Below, in pieces: positions 25,355 through 35,226 of a stretch of DNA of 58,250 nt (the stretch's first letter is position 1; each line of letters opens with the position of its first letter). The translations under genes were made by a program, and so were the position numbers. Source of the stretch: Salipiger bermudensis. Its GTDB lineage: Bacteria; Pseudomonadota; Alphaproteobacteria; Rhodobacterales; Rhodobacteraceae. A model generated the notes under the pieces. That model did not search any database. It saw nothing but the letters and a program-made list of their open reading frames with translations, and was not told the DNA's origin. The stretch spans positions 1-58,250 of the forward strand of contig NZ_JAHVIA010000012.1 in NCBI RefSeq assembly GCF_019801965.1, written 5' to 3'.

Positions 25355-26338
25355 ATGCGTTATTCCCTGCTGTGCTGCGCGCTTCTCTCCGCCACCCCCG
25401 CCGCGGCCGGGGTCGAAGAGGCGCTGAGCGATCACATCCTGCCCGGCTTCGCGGGCTTTGCCGAGGCCGCGGAGGCGCTCGCGGTCACCGCCGAGGCGGA
25501 TTGCACGGCGCCGGCGCTGCGCCGTCCGTGGAACGCGAGTTTCGACGCCTGGACCGCGATCGGCGACGTGCGCATGGGGCCCTCGGAGACCGGCGCGCTC
25601 TCCGTCGCCTTCTGGCCCGATGCACGAGGTTTCACGCCCAAGACGTTGACGCGGCTCATTTCTTCCCAAGAAGAGGTCGGCACCGACCCGGGCGCCTTTG
25701 CCGAGGTCTCGATTGCCGCGCGCGGGCTCTTCGCGCTCGAGCGGATGCTCTTCGATGCCGAGTTCTCGGGCTACGAGGCGGGCAGCTACGCCTGCACTCT
25801 GGTGCAGACCATGAGCGCCGATCTCGCCAATCAGGCGCAGGCGCTCGAGGCGGGCTGGCGCGAGGGCTATGCCGATGTCCTGCGCAGCGCCGGGGCCGAA
25901 GGCAACGCCACCTATCTCAGCGAGGACGAGGCGCTGACGGCGCTCTACACGCAGGTGCTCTCGAGCCTCGAATTCACCGCCGACAGCCGGCTGGGCCGCC
26001 CGCTCGGCAGCTTCGACCGTCCGCGCCCGACTCGCGCCGAGGCCTGGCGCTCGGAGCGTTCGCTGCGCAATGTGCGCCTCTATGCCGATGCGGCGGGCGC
26101 CTTCGCCCACACGCTGGTCGACGGGGAGTTGCCGCTCACCGAGGCGGCGCTTACGCGGTTGCACGAGGTGGCCGACCGGGTCGCGGACCCGGCGCTGCAG
26201 GACATCGAGGACCCCTCGGCGCGGCTGCGGCTCGAGATCGTGCAGCAGCAGGTCCGCGCGCTGCATGACGCCATCGAGCAGGAGGTCGGCGTGCCGCTCG
26301 GGCTGACGCCGGGCTTCAACTCGCAGGACGGGGATTGA
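25355..26338 (+). CDS. Second imelysin-family periplasmic protein (COG3489)
   Basis: A 327-residue protein starting immediately after the COG3488 stop, with a signal peptide (MRYSLLCCALLSATPAAAG). The family blocks are PWNASFDAWTAIGDVRMGP, SIAARGLFALERMLFD (in place of the GxHxxE motif of the first imelysin) and ATYLSEDEALTALYTQVLSSLEF. It is the COG3489 partner of the irp locus, often annotated as a periplasmic lipoprotein, although here no lipobox Cys follows the signal. Lack of the first imelysin's His suggests a binding or docking role rather than metal catalysis. Confidence 0.88.
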   Translation: MRYSLLCCALLSATPAAAGVEEALSDHILPGFAGFAEAAEALAVTAEADCTAPALRRPWNASFDAWTAIGDVRMGPSETGALSVAFWPDARGFTPKTLTRLISSQEEVGTDPGAFAEVSIAARGLFALERMLFDAEFSGYEAGSYACTLVQTMSADLANQAQALEAGWREGYADVLRSAGAEGNATYLSEDEALTALYTQVLSSLEFTADSRLGRPLGSFDRPRPTRAEAWRSERSLRNVRLYADAAGAFAHTLVDGELPLTEAALTRLHEVADRVADPALQDIEDPSARLRLEIVQQQVRALHDAIEQEVGVPLGLTPGFNSQDGD

Positions 26339-26342
26339 GACC

Positions 26343-27416
26343 ATGACCACGCGCCGCCATTTCCTCGCCAGCCTGCTGGCCGTCAGCGCCGCTCCGGCGG
26401 TGGGCTGGGCGGCGGTGGGCGATCCGAACTATCTTGCCGCCGCCAGGCTGCCCGACGGCGCCTATATGCTGGCCGGGCTGCGCGAGGACGGCTCGACCGC
26501 CTTCAGCGTGCCGCTTCCTGCCCGCGGCCACGCAGCATGCGCCCATCCGAGCCGCGCCGAGGCGGTGGGCTTTGCCCGTCGTCCGGGCACCTACGCGCTG
26601 GTGGTCGATTGCCGCGACGGCGCGGTGCTGCACCGGCTGACCCCGCCCGAGGATCGCCAGTTCAACGGCCACGGCACCTTTTCGCCCGATGGGCGGCTGC
26701 TTTATACCGTCGAGCAGGCGGTGGAGGACAGCGCCGGCCATATCGGGATCTGGGATGCGCAGGCGGACTACGCGCGCATCGGCGAGTTTGCCAGCCATGG
26801 TGTGGGGCCGCACGACCTGCGGGTGATGCCTGATCACCAGACGCTGGTGATCGCCAATGGCGGCATCCAGACCGACAAATGGGACCGCGCCAAGCTCAAC
26901 ACAGCGACCATGCGCCCGAACCTCGTCTACACCGCGCTCGACGGCACGCTGCTGGAGCTGCGCGAGCTGCCCGAGTTCCATCAGAACTCGATCCGCCACC
27001 TGGCGCTGCGTGCCGACGGGCTGGTGGGCTTTGCGATGCAGTGGGAGGGCGAGCCGGGCATGGCGCCGCCACTGCTGGCGCTGCACCGCCGCGGCGAGGA
27101 GCTGGTGCTCTGCGAGGCGCCTCTGGGCGATGAGCTGGCGATGGACGGCTATGCCGGCTCGGTGGCGTTTTCCGGCGATGGCTCGGAGATCGCCATCACC
27201 TCGCCGCGCGGCGGCCGGATCCACCGCTTCTCGGACGCTGGCCGCTTCCTCGGCGCGGTGTCGCGCGCGGATGTCTGCGGCATCGCTTCCCATGCCGGGG
27301 GCTACATGGCGAGCGACGGGCTGGGCGGCGTGCTGCTGGTGGGGCGCGACGGCGCGCGCCCGCTGGCGCGGGCGGAGGCGGCCTGGGACAACCACCTTGT
27401 GGCGATTGCCGGGTAG
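26343..27416 (+). CDS. DUF1513 beta-propeller-like periplasmic protein (COG3490)
   Basis: A 357-residue protein with a twin-arginine type signal (TTRRHFLASLLAVSAAPAVGWA). Conserved stretches such as GHAACAHPSRAEAVGFARRPG, FNGHGTFSPDGRLLYTVEQ, GVGPHDLRVMPDHQTLVIANGG and GYAGSVAFSGDGSEIAITSPRGG repeat every ~60 residues, as in seven-bladed propellers, and match DUF1513. It closes the iron operon four bases after the COG3489 gene. Function unknown; Tat export fits a folded or cofactor-bearing protein. The family is regularly encoded with COG3487-3489. Confidence 0.9.
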   Translation: MTTRRHFLASLLAVSAAPAVGWAAVGDPNYLAAARLPDGAYMLAGLREDGSTAFSVPLPARGHAACAHPSRAEAVGFARRPGTYALVVDCRDGAVLHRLTPPEDRQFNGHGTFSPDGRLLYTVEQAVEDSAGHIGIWDAQADYARIGEFASHGVGPHDLRVMPDHQTLVIANGGIQTDKWDRAKLNTATMRPNLVYTALDGTLLELRELPEFHQNSIRHLALRADGLVGFAMQWEGEPGMAPPLLALHRRGEELVLCEAPLGDELAMDGYAGSVAFSGDGSEIAITSPRGGRIHRFSDAGRFLGAVSRADVCGIASHAGGYMASDGLGGVLLVGRDGARPLARAEAAWDNHLVAIAG

Positions 27417-27431
27417 AAATCAGGGGCGTGG

Positions 27432-27505
27432 AGGGGCGCTGCCCCTCTTGCGCCGGACGGTGTCCGGCGCAATTCACCCCGAGGTATTCTTGAACCAGAG
27501 AAGAT
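27432..27505 (+). repeat. Dispersed intergenic palindromic element, copy 1
   Basis: Order: AGGGGCGCTGCCCCT hairpin (27432-27446), hairpin GCGCCGGAC-GGT-GTCCGGCGC (27450-27470), then AATTCACCCCGAGGTATTCTTG and AACCAGAGAAGA. The same layout recurs at 27658 and, inverted, at 42274. It probably also acts as terminator for the iron operon. Confidence 0.75.
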
Positions 27506-27657
27506 GCGGAGTGGTGTGCCGCGGGGCGCAGGTCTGCCGGGGGACGCGCGGCGCGGTGCGGCTCCGGCCGCGGGCGAGGTGCGGGGCGGTTGGCCCGGGC
27601 GGAGGTCTGAGCCAGAGAGCACGCGGCGGGCGCAGGTCTGCCGTGGGTGGCGAGGTG

Positions 27658-27730
27658 AGGGGCGCTGCCCCTCTTGTCCCGGACGCTGTCCGGGACAATT
27701 CACCCCGAGGTATTTTGCAACCAGAGAAGA
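27658..27730 (+). repeat. Dispersed intergenic palindromic element, copy 2
   Basis: AGGGGCGCTGCCCCT, then hairpin GTCCCGGAC-GCT-GTCCGGGAC (27676-27696), then AATTCACCCCGAGGTATTTTG and AACCAGAGAAGA. Both arms of the second hairpin differ from copy 1 but still pair perfectly. Between copies 1 and 2 (27506-27657) nothing gene-like was seen apart from a short repeated GCGCAGGTCTGCCG(G/T)GGG motif. Confidence 0.75.
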
Positions 27731-27745
27731 CGGGGGCGCGGCGGG

Positions 27746-29212
27746 TCAGTCCGCGAGGTAGGCTTCGAGGGTTTTTTGCGTGCCGTCGGCCCAGAGCCGT
27801 TCGAGCCAGCCGCTGAACAGGGCCGCGAAGCGGGCGTTGCTGGCAAGCTCGCCATAGACACTGCGCTGCTCGAGCCAGGCGGTGGGGCGCGTCCTGGCCT
27901 CGGCCGAGAGCGCCACGAGCTGGTCCCAGATCGGATCGTTGGGCGCGATCGTGGTGCCGTCCTCGAACTGGCCGGCGCAGTAGCGGCACCAGAGGGCGGA
28001 TTCCAGTGCCAGGCCGGTGATCGAGGCGCCCGATTTCAGACCGTCGAGGATCGAGGGGACGATGAACTTGGGCTGGCGGTTCGAGCCGTCGAGGCAGAGG
28101 CGGCGGGTGGTGTCCTTCACCGCTGGGTTGGAGAAGCGCTCGTCGATCAGCTCGAGATACTCCGAGGGGGTGAAATCGGGCACCGGGTGCACATGGGGCA
28201 GCACCTCCTGCTCCTCGACCTTGCGGAAGAAGGCGTGCACCAGCGGGTGTGCCATGGCCTCGTCGACCAGCACGCAGCCCAGCAAAGCGCCGGAATAGGC
28301 GATGATGGCGTGGCCGCCATTGAGGATGCGGATCTTCATCCGCTCGTATTCGTGCACCTTGTCGGTGAAGGTCACGCCGACCTCCTCGAGCGCCGGGCGG
28401 CCCTGCGGGAAATTGTCCTCGAGCACCCATTGCCGGAACGGCTCGCAGGTCACCGGCACCGGGTCCTCGAGACCGAACTCGGCGGCCAGCGCGCGCTCGG
28501 CATCGCCGGTGGCCGGCGTGATGCGGTCGACCATGGAGTTTGGGAAGGCGACGTTGGCGGCGATCCAGTCGGCGAGCTCCGGGTCGGAGCGGCGGGCGGT
28601 GCCGGTGACCGCGTCGCGGGTCACATCGCCGTTGCCGGGGATGTTGTCGCAGCTCATCACCGTGAAGGGCGGGGTGCCCGCCGCGCGGCGGGCCCGGAGC
28701 GCCGCGACGATGGCGCCGAAGACGGTCTTCGGGGCGTCGGGGGTCTCGCCGTCGGCGACGATGTCGGGATGCGTCGGGTCGAAGGTCTCGGTGGTGGGAT
28801 CGACGTAGTAGCCGCCCTCGGTCACCGTGAGCGAGACGATGCGGGTGGCCGGGTCGGTCATCCTGGCGATCAGCGGCGCGTTGGCGGCATCGACTTCGAC
28901 GAAATCGATCATCGCGCCGATGATGCGCGGGCGGTCGCCCGCGGGCGAGCGCTCGATCACCGTCGAGAGGCAGTCCTGCGCCTTCAGCGCATCGCGCATG
29001 CGGGCGTCGGGGGCGCGCACGCCGGCGCCGGTGATCGCCCAGTCGTGATCGCGGCCGGTGGCGAAGAGATCGTCGAGATAGACCGCCTGGTGGGCGCGGT
29101 GAAAATTGCCCAGGCCCACATGCACGATGCCGTGGCTGAGCGCGCTGCGGTCATAGGAGGGGCGGGCGACGCGGCTGTCGAGCGCGTCGAGGGTTGGGGT
29201 GTCGAGTTTCAT
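27746..29212 (-). CDS. mtlK: Mannitol 2-dehydrogenase family polyol dehydrogenase
   Basis: A 488-residue NAD-dependent long-chain dehydrogenase that oxidises mannitol (and related polyols such as arabitol) to the ketose. The N-terminal Rossmann part shows IVHVGLGNFHRAHQAVYLDDL; the signature ILNGGHAIIAYSGAL and the catalytic Lys/Asn/His region NPAVKDTTRRLCLDGSNRQPKFIVPS are present. It is the last gene of the smo-type operon, 14 bases behind the sorbitol dehydrogenase gene, as in Rhodobacter sphaeroides where MtlK is a mannitol dehydrogenase. Fructuronate reductase (UxuB) is a related alternative, less likely in this context. Confidence 0.92.
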   Translation of the reverse strand: MKLDTPTLDALDSRVARPSYDRSALSHGIVHVGLGNFHRAHQAVYLDDLFATGRDHDWAITGAGVRAPDARMRDALKAQDCLSTVIERSPAGDRPRIIGAMIDFVEVDAANAPLIARMTDPATRIVSLTVTEGGYYVDPTTETFDPTHPDIVADGETPDAPKTVFGAIVAALRARRAAGTPPFTVMSCDNIPGNGDVTRDAVTGTARRSDPELADWIAANVAFPNSMVDRITPATGDAERALAAEFGLEDPVPVTCEPFRQWVLEDNFPQGRPALEEVGVTFTDKVHEYERMKIRILNGGHAIIAYSGALLGCVLVDEAMAHPLVHAFFRKVEEQEVLPHVHPVPDFTPSEYLELIDERFSNPAVKDTTRRLCLDGSNRQPKFIVPSILDGLKSGASITGLALESALWCRYCAGQFEDGTTIAPNDPIWDQLVALSAEARTRPTAWLEQRSVYGELASNARFAALFSGWLERLWADGTQKTLEAYLAD

Positions 29213-29226
29213 TCAGATCGCCTCCG

Positions 29227-29996
29227 TCAGCTCATCCACTGACCGCCGTCCACGTTGTAGCACTGGGCGACGATGTACTCGGCCTCGTCGGAGGCCAGGA
29301 AAATTGCCATGCCGGTCAGGTCCTGGGCGGTACCCATCCGGCCGTAGGGGACGGCTTCGCCGACCTCTTGTTTCTTCTGTCCCGGCGCCTTGCCTTCGTA
29401 TTTCGCGAAGAAGGCATCGACCCCGTCCCAGTGCTCGCCGTCGACCACGCCGGGGGCGATGGCGTTGACGTTGATGCCGTGCCCGATGAGGTTGAGCCCG
29501 GCGCTCTGGGTGAGCGAGATCACCGCCGCCTTGGTGGCGCAGTAGACCGCCACCAGCGGCTCGCCGCGGCGCCCGGCCTGCGAGGCCATGTTGATGATCC
29601 GGCCCTTGATGCCGTGCTCGATCATGTGCCGCGCCACCGCCTGGAGGGTGAACAGCGTGCCGCCGACGTTGATGTCGAAGACGCGGATATAGTCCTCGCG
29701 GGTGATCTCGGTGATCGGGGCGGCGGTGAACAGCGCAGCGTTGTTGACCAGGATGTCGATGCGGCCGAGCCGCGCCACGGTCTCGGCCACGGCGGCGTCG
29801 ATGCTCTCCTGCCGGGTGACATCCATCTCGACCGCGACGGCGGCCTCGCCGAGCGCGGCGGCGGTCTCCTGCGCCCGGGCGAAATCGATATCGGCGATCG
29901 CCACCTTGGCGCCTTCGGCGATATAGGCCTCGGCGAAGGCGGCCCCGATGCCGCGCGCGGCACCGGTGATCAGCGCGCATTTGCCGGCGAGGCGGC

Positions 29997-30000
<4 letters not shown>
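29227..30000 (-). CDS. smoS: Sorbitol (L-iditol) 2-dehydrogenase, short-chain type
   Basis: A 257-residue SDR protein with the cofactor motif TGAARGIG (residues 11-18), NNAAL, catalytic Ser ([11 protein letters not shown]) and the Tyr-Lys pair YCATK (near residues 153-157). The stretch [27 protein letters not shown] is very close to the R. sphaeroides galactitol/sorbitol dehydrogenase, whose gene has the same place in its operon. It oxidises D-glucitol to fructose or galactitol to tagatose with NAD+. The start overlaps the end of the ATPase gene by four bases. Confidence 0.93.
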
Positions 30001-30998
<998 letters not shown>

Positions 30999-31016
30999 GA
31001 GAGGTTCTCCCGTGTC

Positions 31017-31847
31017 TTATTTCACCGCGCCGAAAGTCAGGCCGCGGACGAGTTGTTTCTGGCTGAACCAGCCCATGATGAGGATCGGCGCGATGGCCAT
31101 TGTGGAAGCCGCCGAGAGCTTGGCGTAAAACAAGCCCTCGGGGCTGGAGTAGGACGCTATGAAGGCCGTGAGTGGTGCTGCCTTGGCGGCAGTGAGGTTG
31201 AGCGTCCAGAAGGCTTCGTTCCAGGCGAGGATGAAGTTGAGCAGCAGCGTCGAGGCAATGCCCGGGACCGCCATCGGCGTCAGGACATAGAGGATCTCGT
31301 CGCGCAGCGAGGCACCATCCATGCGGGCCGCTTCGAGGATCTCGCCGGGGATTTCCCGGAAGTAGGTGTAGAGCATCCACACGATGATCGGCAGGTTGAT
31401 CAGCATCAGCACGAGGGTCAGGCCGATTTTGGTGTCGAGCAGGCCCAGCTTGATGAACATCAGGTAGATCGGATAGAGCACGCCGACCGCCGGGAGCATC
31501 TTGGTGCTGAGCATCCAGAGCAGGATGTCCTTGGTGCGCCGCGACGGTACGAAGGCCATCGACCAGGCCGCCGGGATCGCGACGATCAGGCCAAGGATGG
31601 TCGAGCCGCCGGCGATGACGATCGAGTTCCACAGGAACTCCGCATAGTCCGAGCGCTGCATCACCGCCGAGTAGTTCTCGGTCGTCCAGTCGAAGAACAG
31701 GAAGACCGGCGGGTCTGCGATGGCGGTGGCCTCGGTCTTGAAGCTGGTGAGGATGGTCCACAGGATCGGGAAGAAGATCAGCAGACCAACGGTCCAGGCG
31801 GCGAGCGTGTTGAGCGCCTTGCGTTGGGTGGTGACTGCGCGTGCCAT
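31017..31847 (-). CDS. smoG: Polyol ABC transporter permease (MalG-like)
   Basis: A 276-residue inner-membrane protein with six membrane helices and the EAA loop motif EAARMDGASLRDEILYVLTPM. The N-terminal segment up to about residue 30 holds the first helix (NTLAAWTVGLLIFFPILWTILTSFKTE). It is the MalG-type half of a CUT1 importer, encoded 13 bases after smoF and 18 bases before smoK. Confidence 0.93.
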   Translation of the reverse strand: MARAVTTQRKALNTLAAWTVGLLIFFPILWTILTSFKTEATAIADPPVFLFFDWTTENYSAVMQRSDYAEFLWNSIVIAGGSTILGLIVAIPAAWSMAFVPSRRTKDILLWMLSTKMLPAVGVLYPIYLMFIKLGLLDTKIGLTLVLMLINLPIIVWMLYTYFREIPGEILEAARMDGASLRDEILYVLTPMAVPGIASTLLLNFILAWNEAFWTLNLTAAKAAPLTAFIASYSSPEGLFYAKLSAASTMAIAPILIMGWFSQKQLVRGLTFGAVK

Positions 31848-31860
31848 GTCTGGTCCCTCC

Positions 31861-32727
31861 TCAGGCGTCCAAGTTCTTGCCGACGATCCGCATCAGGAAG
31901 ATCGCGATGATGTTTGCTAGGATCACGGCGTAGATGCCGCCGGCGCTGCCGAGGCCAACGTTCTGGCTCTCGAGGACGCGCTGGTAGATCAGGTAGGTGA
32001 GCGTGCGGGTGCCGAAGCTGCCCTGCGTGGTGACGAAGATCTCGGCGAAGATGCCCAGCAGGAAGATCGTCTGGATCAGCAGCACGATGGTCACCGCGCG
32101 GCTCAGGTGCGGCAGGATGATGTAGATGAAGCGCGAGGTCCACGGCGCGCCGTCCATCTCCGCGGCCTCGATCTGCTCGCTGTCGAGCGACTGGATCGCG
32201 GTAAGCAGGATCAGGGTGGCGAAGGGCAGCCACTGCCACGACACGATCATGATGATCGAGGGCAGGGAGGCCTGGCTCAGCCACTGGATCGGCTCGGCCC
32301 CGAAGAATTGCCACAGATGCGCGAAGAGGCCGTTCACCGGGTCCATGAACATGTTTTTCCAGACCAGCGCCGAGACGGTGGGCATGACGAAGAACGGCGC
32401 GATCACCAGGATGCGGACGATGCCTTGGCCCCACATCGGCTGGTCGAGCAGCAGCGCCAGCGCGATGCCGAAGGCGATGGTGATCACGAGAACGCCGCCG
32501 ACGATGATCAGCGTGGCCCAGATGCTGGGCCAGAAGGCCGAGGAGGTGACGAAGCGGACGTAGTTCTCGAAGCCGACCCACCCGAGGTCGCCGCCGCGCA
32601 GCGGCAGGTATTTCTTGAACGAGAAGACCAGCGTCATGGTCAGCGGCACCAGCATCCAGCCAAGCAGCAGGATCACGGCGGGCGCCAACATCAATCGGGC
32701 GGCAGATCGAGCGTGCTGGGTCGCCAT
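31861..32727 (-). CDS. smoF: Polyol ABC transporter permease (MalF-like)
   Basis: A 288-residue membrane protein with six helices and the EAA motif EAAEMDGAPWTSRFIYIILPHL. The start MATQHARSAARLML at 32727 was chosen for its strong AAGGAGGT ribosome site at about 32733-32740; an in-frame extension of 16 codons lacks one. Together with the MalG-like permease it forms the transport channel of the polyol importer. Confidence 0.93.
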   Translation of the reverse strand: MATQHARSAARLMLAPAVILLLGWMLVPLTMTLVFSFKKYLPLRGGDLGWVGFENYVRFVTSSAFWPSIWATLIIVGGVLVITIAFGIALALLLDQPMWGQGIVRILVIAPFFVMPTVSALVWKNMFMDPVNGLFAHLWQFFGAEPIQWLSQASLPSIIMIVSWQWLPFATLILLTAIQSLDSEQIEAAEMDGAPWTSRFIYIILPHLSRAVTIVLLIQTIFLLGIFAEIFVTTQGSFGTRTLTYLIYQRVLESQNVGLGSAGGIYAVILANIIAIFLMRIVGKNLDA

Positions 32728-32815
32728 GGCATACCTCCTTGGAGCGCGGACAGCGGGTCCGCCGGGGCGGGACACGGCAGGACATGCCGGTCACGCGGTC
32801 TTGGTTGGGGAAAGT

Positions 32816-32843
32816 GGGAGGCGGCAGTCGGGTGCCGCCTCCC
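32816..32843 (-). terminator. Intercistronic hairpin between smoE and smoF
   Basis: Perfect 11-bp stem GGGAGGCGGCA (32816-32826) / TGCCGCCTCCC (32833-32843), hexanucleotide loop, 25 bases after the smoE stop on the minus strand, followed by ACTTTCCCC. It probably attenuates read-through and protects the smoE message 3' end, raising the level of binding protein over permease. Confidence 0.55.
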
Positions 32844-32867
32844 TGTGCAGGCTACCTTGGGGAAGGA

Positions 32868-34172
32868 TCAGTAGCCGGCAGCTTCCATCTCGTCGGTGGT
32901 GATCGCCTGGGCGTTCTCCAGCGCCTGCTCGACCGACTGCTGGCCGGCGAGCGCGGCCGAGAACTCCTGGCCGACCTGGGTGCCGATGCCGGCGAACTCG
33001 GGGATCGCGACGAACTGCACGCCGGTATAGGGCACCGGGTCCACGGTCGGCTGGTTCGGGTCAGCCTCGTTGATGCTGTTGAGGGTCATCTCGGCGAACG
33101 GGACCTTCTGGTACTCTTCGTTCTCGTAGAGCGAGGTGCGGGTGCCCGGAGGAACGTTGGCCCAGCCCTCTTTCGAGGCGACGAGCTGGGTGTATTCCTT
33201 CGAGGTTGCCCAGGCGACGAACTTCTTCGCCGCGTCCTCGGCATCGGTGCCGGCAGGGATGCCCAGCGACCAGGCCCAGAGCCAGTTGCCGCGCTTGCCG
33301 AGGCCGTTGTCGGGGGCGAGGGCGAAGCCCACGTGCTCGGCGACGGTGGAGTCGTTGGGGTTGGTCACGAAGGAGGCCGCCACGGTGGCGTCGATCCACA
33401 TGCCGCACTTGCCTTGCTGGAACAGCGAGAGGTTCTCGTTGAAGCCGTTGGTCGAGGCGCCCGGAGGACCGTAGTTGTTCATCAGGTCCATGTAGGTGTT
33501 GATGGTGGTGGCCCAGGCCTCGCTGTCGAATTGCGGGGTCCAGTTCTCGTCGAACCAGCGCGCGCCGAAGGAATTCGACATGGCGGTCAGGAAGGCCATG
33601 TTCTCGCCCCAGCCGGCCTTGCCGCGCAGGCAGATGCCGTAGATCTCGTTGTCCTTGTCGGTCATCGCCTCGGCGGCCTTGGCGATGTCGTCCCAGGTCG
33701 GCGCGTCGGGCATTTCCATGCCGGCGGCGTCCATCAGGTCCTTGCGATACATGACCATCGAGCTCTCGCCGTAGAACGGTGCGGCATAGAGCTCGCCGTC
33801 GACGGTCAGGCCGCCGCGGATCGCGGGCAGGATGTCATCCGCGTCCCACTCGGCGGGCAGGTCGTTCAGCGACACCAGCCAGCCCTGCGCGCCCCAGATC
33901 GGAACCTCGTAGGTGCCGATCGTCATGACGTCGAACTGGCCGCCCTTGGCGGCAACGTCCTGGGTCACGCGCTGGCGCAGCACGTTCTCTTCCAGGGTCA
34001 CCCACTCGACCTCGATGTCGGGGTACTGGGCGTTGAATTCATCCATCAGCCCCTGCATCCGGATCATGTCGCCGTTGTTCACGGTCGCGACGGTGATCGT
34101 TTCCGCCGAGGCGGCGGTCGCAAGCGCACCAATGGCGCACGCGCCCATCAGGGCGCGGAACGAATTAGACAT
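32868..34172 (-). CDS. smoE: Polyol ABC transporter substrate-binding protein
   Basis: A 434-residue periplasmic binding protein with signal peptide MSNSFRALMGACAIGALATAASA. Features of the CUT1 extracellular family 1 include ITVATVNNGDMIRMQGL at the mature N-terminus, the WDDIAKAAEAMTDKDNEIYGICLRG block and C-terminal ATSKEYTQLVASKEGWANVPPGTRTSLYEN. A GGGAGGA ribosome site precedes the start. It is the first gene of the smoEFGK-smoS-mtlK operon and delivers sorbitol/mannitol-type polyols to the importer. Confidence 0.93.
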   Translation of the reverse strand: MSNSFRALMGACAIGALATAASAETITVATVNNGDMIRMQGLMDEFNAQYPDIEVEWVTLEENVLRQRVTQDVAAKGGQFDVMTIGTYEVPIWGAQGWLVSLNDLPAEWDADDILPAIRGGLTVDGELYAAPFYGESSMVMYRKDLMDAAGMEMPDAPTWDDIAKAAEAMTDKDNEIYGICLRGKAGWGENMAFLTAMSNSFGARWFDENWTPQFDSEAWATTINTYMDLMNNYGPPGASTNGFNENLSLFQQGKCGMWIDATVAASFVTNPNDSTVAEHVGFALAPDNGLGKRGNWLWAWSLGIPAGTDAEDAAKKFVAWATSKEYTQLVASKEGWANVPPGTRTSLYENEEYQKVPFAEMTLNSINEADPNQPTVDPVPYTGVQFVAIPEFAGIGTQVGQEFSAALAGQQSVEQALENAQAITTDEMEAAGY

Positions 34173-34197
34173 GGTAGTCCTCCCAAAACCTTCAAGA

Positions 34198-34230
34198 TGA
34201 GCATATGCTCAAGAAGTGAGTAAAAGCTCA
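34198..34230 (-). promoter_or_regulatory. Paired SorC-type operators before the polyol operon
   Basis: TGAGCATATGCTCA (34198-34211, a perfect 14-base palindrome) and TGAGTAAAAGCTCA (34217-34230) share TGAG-N6-CTCA and are 19 bases apart centre to centre, about two helical turns. On the minus strand a TTGACA (34253-34248) sits upstream, so the sites would cover the -10 region and transcript start. The adjacent SorC-family regulator is the likely ligand-dependent repressor. Confidence 0.65.
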
Positions 34231-34278
34231 CATGAGGGGGTGAGTCTTGTCAAGCCTGATTTGCGTGCAGTGCATGGC

Positions 34279-35226
34279 TTATCTGCTGAGCAAAGCGGCG
34301 GCAGTGTGCTCGTCGGTGATCAGTCCTTGGATCAGTCGGCCCTTGAGGGCCGCGGCCAAGGCCTTGATCTTGCTGGGGCCGCCGGCAATGCAGATCACCG
34401 GATTGCCGTTCACCGGCACCCGCGAGCCGACCATGAAATTGTTGACGGGATGGTCGATATAGGTTCCGTCCGAATCGAAGATATGGCCGCAGATCTCGCC
34501 CGCAGCGCCGGCCTCCTGCACCGCCTGAAGCTCCTCGGCGGTGATGAACCCGTCGACATAGAGCGGCGCGTCCTCGGCCATCTGGCCGATTCCCACGATG
34601 GTCAGGTCGGCCTGCGCACCGAGGGCGCGCGAGCTCTTCACATGGGGCAGGTTGCGGTAGATTTCGAAATGCTCGGCATCGCGGGCCATCACCGGCACCG
34701 ACATCGGGTAGTGCGGTGCGCCGGTCTTGTCGGCGATGCGCATGATGACCTCGTAGAACGAGGCCGAGCCGTCGGGCGAGACGTTGCCGATCAGCGAAAC
34801 CACCCGGTGGTGGCTGGCGGGGATCACCTGCATTTCCTCGATCACCGCGCGCAGCATCCGCCCGGTGCCGAGCGCCACGAGCTTGGGCTCGGGATCGCGG
34901 AACACCCGCTCGAGCTCGGGCGCGGCGAAGGGGGCGATGGCGCGCGGCGCATCCTGATCCGAGCCGATGCCGGGCGCGACGCGGACCCGGTCGAGCCCGT
35001 ATTTCCGGCGCAGCGCCCGCTCCAGTTCGAGGCATTCCGCAATCGGGTGGTCGATGCGCACCCGCACCAGCCCCTCGGCCATGGCGCGCGCCACGAGGCG
35101 CTGCGCCCGCTGCCGCGAGATGCCCAGCTCCTGCGCGATCTGGTCCTGCCGCAGGCCGCCCACATAGTAGAGCCAGCCGGCGCGGGCGGCGATGTCGTCG
35201 GCGGATGCCTCGCTGTCGTCACTCAT
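34279..35226 (-). CDS. SorC/DeoR-type sugar-binding transcriptional regulator
   Basis: A 315-residue regulator. The N-terminal HTH (AWLYYVGGLRQDQIAQELGISRQRAQRLVARA-like, about residues 15-50) is followed by a SorC C-terminal sugar-binding domain with VSLIGNVSPDGSASFYEVIMRIADKTG, VGIGQMAEDAPLYVDGFIT and AGGPSKIKALAAALKGRLI. Such proteins sense a phosphorylated or free sugar/polyol and release DNA. It is transcribed ahead of the smo operon on the same strand with 106 bases between, where the two operators lie. Its ATG overlaps the stop of the HAD gene (ATGA). Confidence 0.9.
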   Translation of the reverse strand: MSDDSEASADDIAARAGWLYYVGGLRQDQIAQELGISRQRAQRLVARAMAEGLVRVRIDHPIAECLELERALRRKYGLDRVRVAPGIGSDQDAPRAIAPFAAPELERVFRDPEPKLVALGTGRMLRAVIEEMQVIPASHHRVVSLIGNVSPDGSASFYEVIMRIADKTGAPHYPMSVPVMARDAEHFEIYRNLPHVKSSRALGAQADLTIVGIGQMAEDAPLYVDGFITAEELQAVQEAGAAGEICGHIFDSDGTYIDHPVNNFMVGSRVPVNGNPVICIAGGPSKIKALAAALKGRLIQGLITDEHTAAALLSR

